Shown here in pieces: positions 1 to 6,671 of a stretch of DNA of 7,534 nucleotides (its first letter is position 1; each line of letters opens with the position of its first letter). The position numbers and the translations under genes were made by a program. The notes under the pieces were generated by a model, which was given only the letters and a program-made list of their open reading frames with translations, had not been told where the DNA came from and did no database searches. Location: assembly GCA_016292295.1 (NCBI GenBank), contig JADNEJ010000374.1:1-7534 (forward strand), read 5' to 3'. This DNA comes from Candidatus Thiodictyon intracellulare. GTDB taxonomy: Bacteria; Pseudomonadota; Gammaproteobacteria; Chromatiales; Chromatiaceae.

Positions 1-1
1 A

Positions 2-399
2 TCGTGGAGCCTCCGGATCACCAAAAACGGGGCTCCTACGCTACCGGGCCAGGGATGGGATTTCATGCAGCCTTGCCGGAAGGACACGCTGGTCAAGGCT
101 GAGACCGAATTCTACGTCGGGCTCGCGAGCTCTCAACCTGCCGCCGACATCTGCTCTTGCTATGTCGTCGGGGCGGCACAGTATTTTTTTCCGGCGTCGA
201 TATCAGCACCAATCCCAGCTTTACCTTTACGTGGGAAGCCGCGCTCGCCAAGGATGCGAAATACGTGAATCAATACGGCGTCGGCGATCCCTGTAATGTG
301 GTGCCGGTACCCGGCACGCTGGGGCTGCTGGGAGTCGGCTCTTGCTTTCTGCTGACCATGATGAGTACCAGGCGCCGGGTGAGTCGGCCTTGGTCATAA
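2..399 (+). pseudogene. 3' end of a PEP-CTERM-like exported protein gene, probably frameshifted
   Basis: The reading frame ending at the TAA at 397-399 finishes with a sorting-signal-like tail: VPVPGT, then a short hydrophobic stretch (LGLLGVGSCFLL), then a basic RRR cluster. This is the tripartite layout of PEP-CTERM proteins, which exosortase/archaeosortase-type systems process at the inner membrane and which are often exported matrix or surface proteins. In-frame sequence that looks like protein begins only at about 190 (SGVDISTNPSFTFTW); upstream this frame has a TGA at 100-102. The +2 frame is open from the window edge and reads AETEFYVGL...GAAQYFF up to a run of seven T at 184-190. The two halves join naturally across that run, so a one-base indel there is the simplest explanation. 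It could be true decay or a sequencing error. The 5' end lies outside the window, so the mature function is unknown. Confidence 0.5.
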
Positions 400-427
400 C
401 GCCGGCCACCGCCCTTGCGGCAACCCG

Positions 428-450
428 TCGCGGCCGGGGGCCGCTCCTAC
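428..450 (-). repeat. REP-like palindromic element
   Basis: Read on the - strand it is GTAGGAGCGGCC, a short G/C loop, then GGCCGCGA. This matches the general layout of the GTAGGAGCGG...CCGCGA repetitive extragenic palindromes familiar from Pseudomonas, Stenotrophomonas and some purple sulfur bacteria: a conserved GTAGGAGCGG head plus a GC stem. These elements are usually dispersed between genes and mobilised by RAYT (REP-associated Y1 transposase) enzymes. Only one copy is visible here and no transposase is present, so family membership rests on motif recognition alone. Confidence 0.5.
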
Positions 451-519
451 TGGGGTAGGCGCGCAAGGTCGTTACGTTAAGCGCTGCTGGTTCCCACGCG
501 CAGGCAGGGGAGCAAGAGC

Positions 520-561
520 GGGCGCTGCGCGTCAAGTAACCAGACGGGACGCGCAGCGCCC
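520..561. repeat. Perfect 14-bp inverted repeat, GC-rich hairpin
   Basis: The arm gggcgctgcgcgtc (520-533) is followed after a 14-nt loop by its exact reverse complement gacgcgcagcgccc (548-561). The stem would be very stable in RNA from either strand. There is no T run on either side, so it is not a standard intrinsic terminator. It may still stop or stabilise transcripts from the PEP-CTERM-like gene upstream, or be a dispersed palindromic repeat. Confidence 0.75.
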
Positions 562-683
562 CCCGCTGCATTTCCCGACATTATGTAATAAACGCACATG
601 GCTATTTATTCAGTGGTTTGGCTGCGACTTTCCGATTCTGAGCCAGCCTCGGCAGTCGGGTTTCCCACCGAAATCTAGGAAAT

Positions 684-838
684 CTGAAGTTTCCGGGTTC
701 TGAAATCCTGGCAGGGCCAAACACTTGGGGTCGTGAGTTTTCGTAGGGGTTTGCGTGGATCTTCGCGAACCCCTCGAAAATCCCCTCACCGTTACCCCCG
801 CCCCTCCGGTGCCCCCCTGGAAAAGCCTGAAACTTCAG
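684..838. repeat. Large imperfect inverted repeat (about 155 nt, multi-stem)
   Basis: Several pairings are nested around a centre near 760. The innermost stem pairs 745-755 (aggggtttgcg) with 764-774 (cgcgaacccct), with one G-T wobble and an 8-nt loop. Next, ttttcg (738-743) pairs with cgaaaa (775-780), leaving a one-base bulge at 744. Further out gtgag (733-737) pairs with ctcac (785-789), and ggggt (727-731) with acccc (794-798). The outermost stem pairs 684-696 with 826-838 at 12 of 13 positions. Nested pairing over this length is unlikely to be coincidence. It could be a structured RNA or a dispersed palindromic element; I do not recognise a family, and the strand is undetermined. Confidence 0.55.
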
Positions 839-915
839 TGGGAGATCCCTGCGCCAACCCGCCCGTATCGCACTGAGTTTCCGCCAGATTCTTCTTAACA
901 AATTTATTCGATAAC

Positions 916-935
916 TATTTGCAGTTATTTGCAGT
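916..935. repeat. Two-copy 10-bp tandem repeat
   Basis: The unit tatttgcagt occurs twice in direct succession (916-925, 926-935) inside an AT-rich stretch. It lies just before a perfect 12-bp palindrome, aatgccggcatt (944-955), and the 67-nt interrupted palindrome. No function can be assigned; a protein-binding site or simple slippage duplication are both possible. Confidence 0.6.
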
Positions 936-967
936 TGCTACATAATGCCGGCATTCTCCTGCTTGCG

Positions 968-1034
968 CGTTACTGCCATTAGATTAAGCCTCACTGCCCA
1001 GTAGCCGTTGTGGCTTAACATAATGGCAGTAACG
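968..1034. repeat. 67-nt interrupted palindrome
   Basis: The arm cgttactgccatta (968-981) is the exact reverse complement of taatggcagtaacg (1021-1034). Inside it, after a two-base mismatch (982-983 against 1019-1020), ttaagcc (984-990) pairs exactly with ggcttaa (1012-1018). That makes 21 of 23 pairs around a 21-nt loop. The stem is not especially GC-rich and no T run follows, so it does not look like an ordinary terminator. It resembles a small palindromic repeat or miniature element more than a regulatory hairpin. I see no clear target-site duplication. Confidence 0.75.
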
Positions 1035-1068
1035 CTGGAGCGTGGGAACGACAGACACCGCTCCAGCG
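1033..1068. repeat. Perfect 10-bp inverted repeat
   Basis: The arm cgctggagcg (1033-1042) is matched exactly by cgctccagcg (1059-1068) around a 16-nt loop. It abuts the 67-nt interrupted palindrome, sharing its last two bases, so the two may form one compound structure. It lies about 100 nt beyond the rne stop codon and could contribute to 3'-end formation of that transcript, but it has no T run. Confidence 0.6.
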
Positions 1069-1113
1069 GTGTTAGGTACGGGTGGGGCGCCGGTCAGCCG
1101 TGCTGATCGCCTC

Positions 1114-1146
1114 GGGCTGAAGAGGGGCGGTTGCCCCGTTCAGCCC
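1114..1146 (-). terminator. Hairpin after rne, probable transcript 3' end
   Basis: An 8-bp outer stem (gggctgaa 1114-1121 with ttcagccc 1139-1146) and a 5-bp inner stem (ggggc 1124-1128 with gcccc 1133-1137) with a 4-nt loop form a strong hairpin beginning 22 nt past the rne stop codon. A weaker hairpin follows at 1092-1108 (ggtcagc with gctgatc). Neither is followed by a U tract on the - strand, so this is either a Rho-assisted end or an exonuclease barrier rather than a textbook intrinsic terminator. The position is the main reason for assigning it to rne. Confidence 0.45.
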
Positions 1147-1167
1147 TCGGGGGTGCAGCCGCTTTAG

Positions 1168-4100
1168 TCAGAGGACGGCGTGCTCGTCGCGGGCCGGAGT
1201 CGGTGCTTGCTCGGCAACTGTGTCAGTGGCGGGTGCCGGAGGCGACACTTGCTCCGCGGTCGTGTCGGCGACGGGTGGCGGTGCCGGCACGGCGGGTACG
1301 TTGGCGAGCGGGGCCGGCGCTTGGTCGGCAGCTGCTTCGGCGACCGGGGTTGGGGTCGACGCCTGGTCGGTCGGTACTTCAGCGACCTGGGTCGGGACCG
1401 GTAGTGGCTCGGGCGGCGCTTCGGCGACCAGGGTCAGGGTCGGTACTGGCGCGGCGGGTGGGTCGGCGACCGGCGCCGTAGCTTGTTCAACATCGGTGTC
1501 GCTGGTCTGCGACGGGACCCTCGCTTGCGTGGCCGCAGCCGGCTCCGGCTGGTTTGCAGCGACGAATTCGGCGGGGTGGTCGCCATCCGGCGCGGTTGGG
1601 GACTTGCCGCTTGGTGCGGGCGGGCTCAGAGCAGTCTCCGGCGACAGGTCCGGGCCCTGGGGTGCCGCGTCCGGGGCACCTTGTCGCGGGCTCAGGTCGC
1701 CCCGGGGCTCGTCGCCGGCCGCGGCGCCTGCCCGCGCCGTCTCGTCAGTTGCGTCGTCGGTCGCCGGGGCGCTGGTCGCCTCGGTGCCCGGCCGCCGCCG
1801 ATTGCGGCCGCCGCGGCGGCGCCGGGGCCTGAGGCGCCCGGCCGGTTCTTGGGCGGTCGCGTCAGTACCCTCGGCGGGGTTGTTCCCATCGCCCGGGTCA
1901 GTGTCGGACTCACCTTCGTCACCCTCAAACTCGTCGCCCTGGTCGGCGGCGAGGTGCGGCGCGGCGGCACTGGCCGCGACTGCGTCAGTAGCCGCCGCCG
2001 TGGGATAGACCGGGTAGGTGTCGTAGTCGTCGTCGTCCCAGTGGTCTTCCTCCTGAGCGGGGAGGGGCACGGGCTGACTCCAGGGGTCGAGTGTCGCCGC
2101 GGTGACGTGCCGGTGGCCGGTGCTCTCGGGCGCGGTGCAGTCCCAGAACGGGGGCGCCGCGGAGGCCTCGAACGCGTCGGCTCCGATGTCGCCGACCGGG
2201 TCGCTGGCCGGGGTCGGGGCGACGGGCGGTGCGTCTAGGCCCGGCGCCATCATCGCGTGGTCGCCGGGGGGGTGCTGGTCGGCGGCCACGGTCACGGTGA
2301 GCGCACGCGCCGCGACCAGGATCTCGACGAGGGGCCGCGCGCCAGGGTTCGTCGTGTCCGGGGCTGGTTCGTCCGCGGCGGGATGGCGTGCCTGGTCGGT
2401 CCAGGGCCGCTCCCGCGCCGCCGCGCCCTGGTCGGATTCGAGCTGATCCGCCAGGGTTCGCTCGCGGGTCTGGTGCCCCCGCGGCGCTTGGTCGGACGAC
2501 AGGGCCTCTCGTGGGGGTTTGCCGGTGGACTCTCGGTTAGGCTCCCGACCAGGCCCAGGGATAGTTTCCCGTTGGCCGGCGGTGGCCCGGGCCTCATCGC
2601 CAACCCCCGGCTCGTCACGCCGCCCGCGGCCACGACCGCCTCGGCGGCTGCGCGGCTCACCCTCACGGTGCTCACGGGGTTGCTCCACGGTCTCGAGCCG
2701 CGTGCCATCTGGCCGCGGCTGGGCGCGCTGGGCCTCGTGGCCGGCGTTGCGCTCTGTGCTCCGGTCGGCCGCTTGGTCTTCGGGCCGGTCCGCGGTTCGT
2801 TCAGGGGTCCGACCCGTGGTCCGATCGGCGTTGCGCTCGGTGGGTCTGTCACCGGAGCGCTCGGCCCCGCGATCGATGGGCCTTTCACCCTGCTGCACGC
2901 CTTGGCGCTCTGCGCCACGGCCGCCACCACGTTGGCGCTCCGGCTCGCCGCGGCCTTGGGCGGGCGCCGCCGCCCCCGGGTGCTGGTCACGACCGTCGTT
3001 GCGCCGCCCGTCGCGCCGCCCCTCTTCGCCACGCGGGCGCTGACCCCGATCTGGCCGCCGCTGGCCGCCCTGCGGCGGGCGTTCGGCACGGTTGGCTCGG
3101 TCCTCGTGGTCGACCGAGCGAATCGGCGGCTGCGCGATGGGTTCGACGCGGGGAGCGAAGAGCCCGGTCCAGATGCGCTTGAGCAGGTTTTCCGCGGCCG
3201 GGCGATCCTGAGTTTGCGGATCCTGGGGGTCGGCATAGTGCGCCGGTTCACCCTCGGGGACATGGGTGCTCCAGGCGCTGTCGTGGCACTCCTCCTCGGG
3301 CGGCGGCTCTCGCGTGGGCATGGGGAAGGTCGGGGTGATGGCCTTGACCGTCGGTTCTTCGCTGCGGGTCGACTCGCTTGCACGCGCGGGGACGCCGCCG
3401 ACCGATTGGGGTAGGACGGCCATCTCGTAGCTTGGGCGCTCGTCGGGCTGCTTGGTCAGGTCTTGGCTGCGCAGGCGCTCGATCTGATAGTCCGGGGTCT
3501 CGATGTGCTTGTTGGGCAGCAACAGGACCTGGACCTCCTGACGCGCCTCAAGATCCAGGATGGCCCGGCGTTTTTCGTTGAGCAGAAAGGTGGCTACGCT
3601 GACCGGCAAGTGGGCGATGATGCGCTCCGAGCTGTCTTTCATCGCCTCCTCTTCGATGATGCGCAGGATGGACAGGGCGAGCGACTCGACGCCGCGGATC
3701 TTGCCCTGCCCATGGCAGCGCGGGCACTCGCTGGTGGTGGAGTCCCCCAGCGACGGCCGCAGGCGTTGCCGCGACATCTCTAGCAGGCCGAAACGGGAGA
3801 TGCGCGCCACCTGGACGCGGGCGCGGTCGTGCTTCAAGGCATCGCGCAGCCGGTCCTCGACTGCCCGCTGGTTCTTGGGCGGGGTCATGTCGATGAAGTC
3901 GATGACAAAGAGCCCGCCTAAGTCACGCAGGCGCAACTGGCGGGCGATCTCGTCGGCGGCCTCCAGGTTGGTATTGAGCGCCGTCTCTTCGATGTCCGCG
4001 CCCTTGGTGGCACGCGAGGAGTTGATGTCGATGGCGGTCAAAGCCTCGCCGTGGTCGATGACGATGGAGCCGCCGGAAGGCAGGCGCACCTCGCGCTGGA

Positions 4101-4935
4101 AGGCGGACTCGATCTGGCTCTCGATCTGGTAGCGAGTGAAGAGCGGCACTTCGTCCTGATAGATCCGCAGCTTCTTCAGGTTGCCCGGCATCACCTGGCG
4201 CATGAAGGCTTCGGCCCGGTCATAGACGGCCCGGTCGTCGATCACGATCTCGCCGATGTCCACCCGCAGGTAGTCGCGGATGGAGCGGATGATGACATCG
4301 CTTTCCTGATAGATCAGGAAGGGCGCTCGGCGCCCGGCGGCGGAGGATTCGATCGCCCTCCAGAGCTGGAGCAGGTAGTCAAGATCCCACTGGAGCTCCT
4401 CGGTATTCTTGCCCACACCGGCGGTGCGCACGATGAGCCCCATGTCGTCGGGGATGGCGAGCTGGCTCATGACGTCGCGCAGTTCGCTGCGGTCCTGGCC
4501 CTCGATGCGGCGTGATACCCCGCCGGCGCGCGGGTTGTTGGGCATCAGCACCAGATAGCGGCCGGCGAGCGAGACGAAGGTAGTGAGTGCCGCGCCCTTG
4601 CTGCCGCGCTCTTCCTTGTCGACCTGCACCACGACCTCGCGGCCCTCGCGCACCACCTCCTTGATGTTGATGCGGGCCCCGGGCTTGGCGGTATCGGGCT
4701 CGAAATAGGTGCGCGAGATCTCCTTCAGCGGCAGGAAGCCGTGCCGGTCGGCGCCGTAGTCGACGAAGGTGGCCTCCAGGCTCGGTTCGACACGGGTGAT
4801 GGTGCCTTTGTAAATATTGGCCTTTTTCTGTTCGCGGCCGGGGGATTCGATATCGAGGTTATAGAGGACTTGACCGTCGACGGTCGCCACGCGCAACTCT
4901 TCCGGCTGAGTCGCGTTGATCAGCATTCTTTTCAT
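1168..4935 (-). CDS. rne: Ribonuclease E
   Basis: RNase E is the endonuclease that starts most mRNA decay and processes 9S and tRNA precursors, normally as a membrane-attached degradosome scaffold. The start is the ATG at 4935: it gives the conserved [11 protein letters not shown]-terminus and has AAGGA five bases upstream, so the 69-codon longer open frame is rejected. The S1 domain spans about residues 37-125. The catalytic Asp pair is D303 ([12 protein letters not shown]) and D346 (VIDFIDMTP), and the zinc-link is C404-P-R-C407; all four have the same numbering as in E. coli. The 5'-end sensor motif VRTAGVGK is at 169-176. Residues 584-595 ([12 protein letters not shown]) look like the amphipathic membrane-targeting helix. 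The remainder is disordered: Arg-rich at about 617-773 and 1034-1048, acidic at 962-1014, and Pro/Ala-rich repeats at the end. At 1255 aa it is longer than the E. coli protein (1061 aa), the excess lying in the tail. Confidence 0.98.
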   Translation of the reverse strand: MKRMLINATQPEELRVATVDGQVLYNLDIESPGREQKKANIYKGTITRVEPSLEATFVDYGADRHGFLPLKEISRTYFEPDTAKPGARINIKEVVREGREVVVQVDKEERGSKGAALTTFVSLAGRYLVLMPNNPRAGGVSRRIEGQDRSELRDVMSQLAIPDDMGLIVRTAGVGKNTEELQWDLDYLLQLWRAIESSAAGRRAPFLIYQESDVIIRSIRDYLRVDIGEIVIDDRAVYDRAEAFMRQVMPGNLKKLRIYQDEVPLFTRYQIESQIESAFQREVRLPSGGSIVIDHGEALTAIDINSSRATKGADIEETALNTNLEAADEIARQLRLRDLGGLFVIDFIDMTPPKNQRAVEDRLRDALKHDRARVQVARISRFGLLEMSRQRLRPSLGDSTTSECPRCHGQGKIRGVESLALSILRIIEEEAMKDSSERIIAHLPVSVATFLLNEKRRAILDLEARQEVQVLLLPNKHIETPDYQIERLRSQDLTKQPDERPSYEMAVLPQSVGGVPARASESTRSEEPTVKAITPTFPMPTREPPPEEECHDSAWSTHVPEGEPAHYADPQDPQTQDRPAAENLLKRIWTGLFAPRVEPIAQPPIRSVDHEDRANRAERPPQGGQRRPDRGQRPRGEEGRRDGRRNDGRDQHPGAAAPAQGRGEPERQRGGGRGAERQGVQQGERPIDRGAERSGDRPTERNADRTTGRTPERTADRPEDQAADRSTERNAGHEAQRAQPRPDGTRLETVEQPREHREGEPRSRRGGRGRGRRDEPGVGDEARATAGQRETIPGPGREPNRESTGKPPREALSSDQAPRGHQTRERTLADQLESDQGAAARERPWTDQARHPAADEPAPDTTNPGARPLVEILVAARALTVTVAADQHPPGDHAMMAPGLDAPPVAPTPASDPVGDIGADAFEASAAPPFWDCTAPESTGHRHVTAATLDPWSQPVPLPAQEEDHWDDDDYDTYPVYPTAAATDAVAASAAAPHLAADQGDEFEGDEGESDTDPGDGNNPAEGTDATAQEPAGRLRPRRRRGGRNRRRPGTEATSAPATDDATDETARAGAAAGDEPRGDLSPRQGAPDAAPQGPDLSPETALSPPAPSGKSPTAPDGDHPAEFVAANQPEPAAATQARVPSQTSDTDVEQATAPVADPPAAPVPTLTLVAEAPPEPLPVPTQVAEVPTDQASTPTPVAEAAADQAPAPLANVPAVPAPPPVADTTAEQVSPPAPATDTVAEQAPTPARDEHAVL
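1186..1461 (-). repeat. Degenerate VAE/VAD...QA..P repeats in the RNase E tail
   Basis: Residues about 1159-1250 of RNase E are built from loosely repeated units of roughly 14-17 residues, each containing VAE or VAD, an acidic-QA or EQ step, and a Pro/Ala/Thr stretch. Examples are [28 protein letters not shown] and [14 protein letters not shown]. In E. coli the extreme C-terminus binds PNPase; no such motif is recognisable here. The repeated DNA is probably prone to length change between strains. Confidence 0.6.
2743..2874 (-). repeat. Octapeptide DRxxERxA repeats in the RNase E Arg-rich domain
   Basis: Residues about 688-731 contain successive units [36 protein letters not shown] and DRSTERNA, a mostly 24-bp period in DNA with drift. 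The block lies in the region where RNase E proteins carry Arg-rich RNA-binding segments and the RhlB-type helicase site. Alternating Arg and Asp/Glu suggests a charged, RNA- or protein-binding disordered linker; the exact partner cannot be read from the sequence. Confidence 0.65.
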
Positions 4936-5130
4936 CTTGTTCCTTGTTCTTATCCTGGGCGCAGGTCCCGCCAGTGGCCGGCCCCGGCGGCACGCGGCGG
5001 CTGTCAGCCGCCGCGGGGCCGGGCGCCGTCGCCTCAAGAGCGGCGGTGCGTGGCCGGGTCCGGCCTCTCGCCGGCGGGCCGCGATGATCGCGGGCCGCGC
5101 CGGGGGAGGACATGCGCGTCCGATTCTACG
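4936..5130 (-). promoter_or_regulatory. Structured rne 5' leader with candidate -10 box
   Basis: No gene lies here. The region upstream of rne holds several hairpins: gcggcggctg/cagccgccgc at 4994-5014 (one extra outer pair), ggccgg/ccggcc at 5052-5065, and gcgat/atcgc with flanking ggcc at 5077-5096. A - strand TAGAAT at 5123-5128 could be a -10 box, but no good -35 lies 16-18 bases upstream. In E. coli the rne mRNA has a 361-nt structured leader through which RNase E controls its own message; the hairpins here fit the same logic, although sequence conservation cannot be judged. Without transcript data the true start site is open and the leader could be longer. Confidence 0.5.
4941..4945 (-). 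promoter_or_regulatory. Ribosome binding site of rne
   Basis: On the - strand AAGGA stands five bases before the ATG at 4935. It is a good Shine-Dalgarno sequence and supports this start over the upstream in-frame extension. Confidence 0.8.
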
Positions 5131-5135
5131 TGTTA

Positions 5136-5168
5136 CGGTCACGCCTCGAGGCGTGACCGCGTCTTTTT
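5136..5168 (+). terminator. Perfect 24-bp palindrome followed by T5
   Basis: Positions 5136-5159 form an exact palindrome (arms cggtcacgcc and ggcgtgaccg around tcga), followed by cgtc and five T (5164-5168). In + strand RNA this is a 10-bp stem with a 4-nt loop and a U tract, the form of an intrinsic terminator. No + strand gene precedes it, since rne runs the other way, so it would end antisense transcription from the rne leader or an unannotated small RNA. Alternatively the palindrome is an operator: it covers the -35 to -10 interval of the candidate rne promoter. Which role applies cannot be decided from sequence. Confidence 0.5.
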
Positions 5169-5269
5169 AGGGCGCCCCCGGTCTGGGCGGCGTCCTGCCA
5201 TTAAAGCGGTGTTTGGGGGTCGACCATGAGCGCGCCTTTCGCTTCAGGGCGCGCGGGGCGGTCAGGGTG

Positions 5270-5275
5270 TAGAAT
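5270..5275 (+). promoter_or_regulatory. Candidate extended -10 box for rluC
   Basis: TAGAAT preceded by TG-like bases (gtgTAGAATcc) would fit a sigma-70 -10 element. No convincing -35 is seen at the expected distance. It would give an untranslated leader of roughly 250 nt before the proposed rluC start. The same eight bases gtagaatc occur at the candidate rne -10 on the opposite strand. Confidence 0.35.
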
Positions 5276-5528
5276 CCGCGTCGACCCGCGGACTGCACCG
5301 ACGCCGGCCCATTGGGAGCAAGCCTCGTGAACCGCCCTCTTCAACCTTGGTCCGCCGGGCTCGTTTGGTGACCGACGATCAGCGCCGACGCGGCGTCCAC
5401 AGGATCTCAAGGCTGCGCTCACCGCTTACGAAAAAGTTCTTGAGTCTTTCGTTCGCCAGCGCAAGCGCCGAATACTAACAGTGAATCCTTATGCCAGCAA
5501 TTAAGCCGCGGGGCAGGGTGCAAGCCCG
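5276..5528 (+). other. rluC upstream region, no intact gene seen
   Basis: This is the rluC-proximal part of the 593-base gap between the divergent genes. Frames through it are short and lack recognisable protein features. A 13-codon ATG frame at 5491-5532 (MPAIKPRGRVQAR) ends in a TGA that overlaps the proposed TTG start of rluC; it could be a leader peptide, but it has no clear ribosome binding site and may be chance. Confidence 0.4.
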
Positions 5529-6671
5529 TTGAACCCACGTCAGTCCCGTTTCTATCCCCGCTCGAGTCCCGGCTCGCGCAAGGACCCCGATTCCCGCCCG
5601 GCCAAGAGCGCTGTTGCGCGTCGTTCAACGCCGGTCAAGGCCCCGGCCGCCGCGCCCCCGCCGACCCTGCTCGAGCGGGTCCCCGCCGTGGTCGTGGTGT
5701 GCGTTGACCTGGAATCGGCGGGTCAGCGCATCGATAACTTCCTGTTGCGTCAACTGAAGGGCGTGCCGCGCAGCCACCTCTATCGGGTCTTGCGCCGCGG
5801 CGAGGTCCGTGTCAACAAGGGCCGGATTCAAGCCGACTACCGGCTAAAGACCGGTGACCTGGTGCGTATCCCACCCCTGCGCACCCCCACGCTCGAGGCC
5901 CCGGTGCGGGCTCCGGACAGCCAATTGGAGCGTCTGGCCACGGCTATCCTGTTCGAGGATGAGCGCCTGCTCGTGATCGACAAGCCGTCCGGGCTCGCCG
6001 TGCACGGCGGCAGCGGCCTCTCCTACGGGCTGATCGAGTCACTGCGGCAACTGCGCCCCGGGGCCGAACTGGAACTGGTGCACCGGCTGGACCGCGACAC
6101 CTCCGGATGTCTGGCGATCAGCAAACGCCGCAGCACGCTGCGCGAACTGCACCGGCTGATTCGTGCCGGCGCCATGGACAAGCGCTATCTGGCCCTGATC
6201 CTGGGCGACCTGCCGGACGCCGAGGTGACGGTGGACGCACCCCTGACCAAGAACCTCGACCAGGGCGGCGAGCGGGTGGTCAAGGTGGACCGCGTCGGGG
6301 GCAAGGAGGCGCGGACGCAGTTTCGGCGCCTGTGCCGGCTGCCGCTGGTCGGGGCCGACGGCGCTGAGGGGTGTGCGATCCTGGTGGAGGCGCGCCTGCT
6401 CACCGGGCGCACCCACCAGATTCGCGTCCATGCCGCCCACCTGGGGACCCCGCTCGCGGGGGACCCCAAGTACGGCGACTGCGAGGCCAATCGGCGCCTC
6501 AAGGCCCTGGGGCTCGGGCGGCTGTTCCTGCACGCCAGTACGCTTGGCGTGCGCGCCGAGTACATGGACGCGCCGCTGCGGGTGGAGTCGCCGCTGCCGG
6601 CCGAGTTGGAACAGGTCTTGGCACGCCTGGCGGCGGGCGCCACCGATCCGGAATCGGGCGCATCTCGATGA
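5529..6671 (+). CDS. rluC: 23S rRNA pseudouridine synthase RluC
   Basis: RluC isomerises uridines 955, 2504 and 2580 (E. coli numbering) of 23S rRNA to pseudouridine. An S4 RNA-binding domain spans about residues 65-115 (AGQRIDNFL, QLKGVP, GEVRVNKGRI, RIPP). The RluA-type catalytic domain follows, with VIDKPSGLAVHGGSG at 149-163, the catalytic motif HRLDRDTSG at 185-193 (D188 the nucleophilic Asp) and GRTHQIRVH at 293-301. Placement divergent from rne matches E. coli. The start is uncertain: an in-frame TAA at 5502-5504 limits the 5' end, and the first candidate is TTG at 5529, giving 380 aa against 319 in E. coli with a basic Pro-rich extension. A GTG at 5688 (V54) would give a length close to E. 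coli but leaves fewer residues before AGQRIDNF. Codon composition does not distinguish the two. Confidence 0.96.
   Translation: MNPRQSRFYPRSSPGSRKDPDSRPAKSAVARRSTPVKAPAAAPPPTLLERVPAVVVVCVDLESAGQRIDNFLLRQLKGVPRSHLYRVLRRGEVRVNKGRIQADYRLKTGDLVRIPPLRTPTLEAPVRAPDSQLERLATAILFEDERLLVIDKPSGLAVHGGSGLSYGLIESLRQLRPGAELELVHRLDRDTSGCLAISKRRSTLRELHRLIRAGAMDKRYLALILGDLPDAEVTVDAPLTKNLDQGGERVVKVDRVGGKEARTQFRRLCRLPLVGADGAEGCAILVEARLLTGRTHQIRVHAAHLGTPLAGDPKYGDCEANRRLKALGLGRLFLHASTLGVRAEYMDAPLRVESPLPAELEQVLARLAAGATDPESGASR

Larger units (their letters stand above)
400..1167. other. Palindrome-rich intergenic region between convergent genes
   Basis: These 768 bases lie between the end of the PEP-CTERM-like gene (+) and the end of rne (-), so both neighbours read into them. 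I see no credible coding region: the open frames are short, lack Shine-Dalgarno sequences, and the longest one (602-901, - strand, TTG start) overlies a large inverted repeat. The content is instead a series of palindromes at 428-450, 520-561, 684-838, 944-955, 968-1034, 1033-1068, 1092-1108 and 1114-1146. The part around 885-950 is visibly AT-richer than the rest. Such a stretch may combine transcription terminators with dispersed palindromic repeats. Confidence 0.7.

Noticed and set aside
602..901. 99-codon - strand open frame in the left intergenic region
   Set aside because: TTG start without a Shine-Dalgarno sequence, unknown composition-driven product, and it overlies the large inverted repeat that explains the sequence better.
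968..1034. Integron attC site
   Set aside because: The palindrome lacks the GTTRRRY and RYYYAAC end boxes in the right positions, and there is no integrase or cassette array.
1220..2008. 262-codon and overlapping + strand open frames antisense to the rne 3' end
   Set aside because: Ala/Gly/Ser/Val-rich translations that mirror the Pro/Ala repeats of the RNase E tail; no start signals or domain features.
2257..3414. 385-codon open frame on the + strand inside rne
   Set aside because: It lies fully antisense to the repeat-rich, high-GC tail of rne, where lack of stops is expected in other frames. Its product is low-complexity with no recognisable domain.
4936..5142. 69-codon N-terminal extension of RNase E
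   Set aside because: The Arg/Pro-rich extension has no counterpart in the family, while the ATG at 4935 gives the conserved N-terminus and has its own AAGGA.
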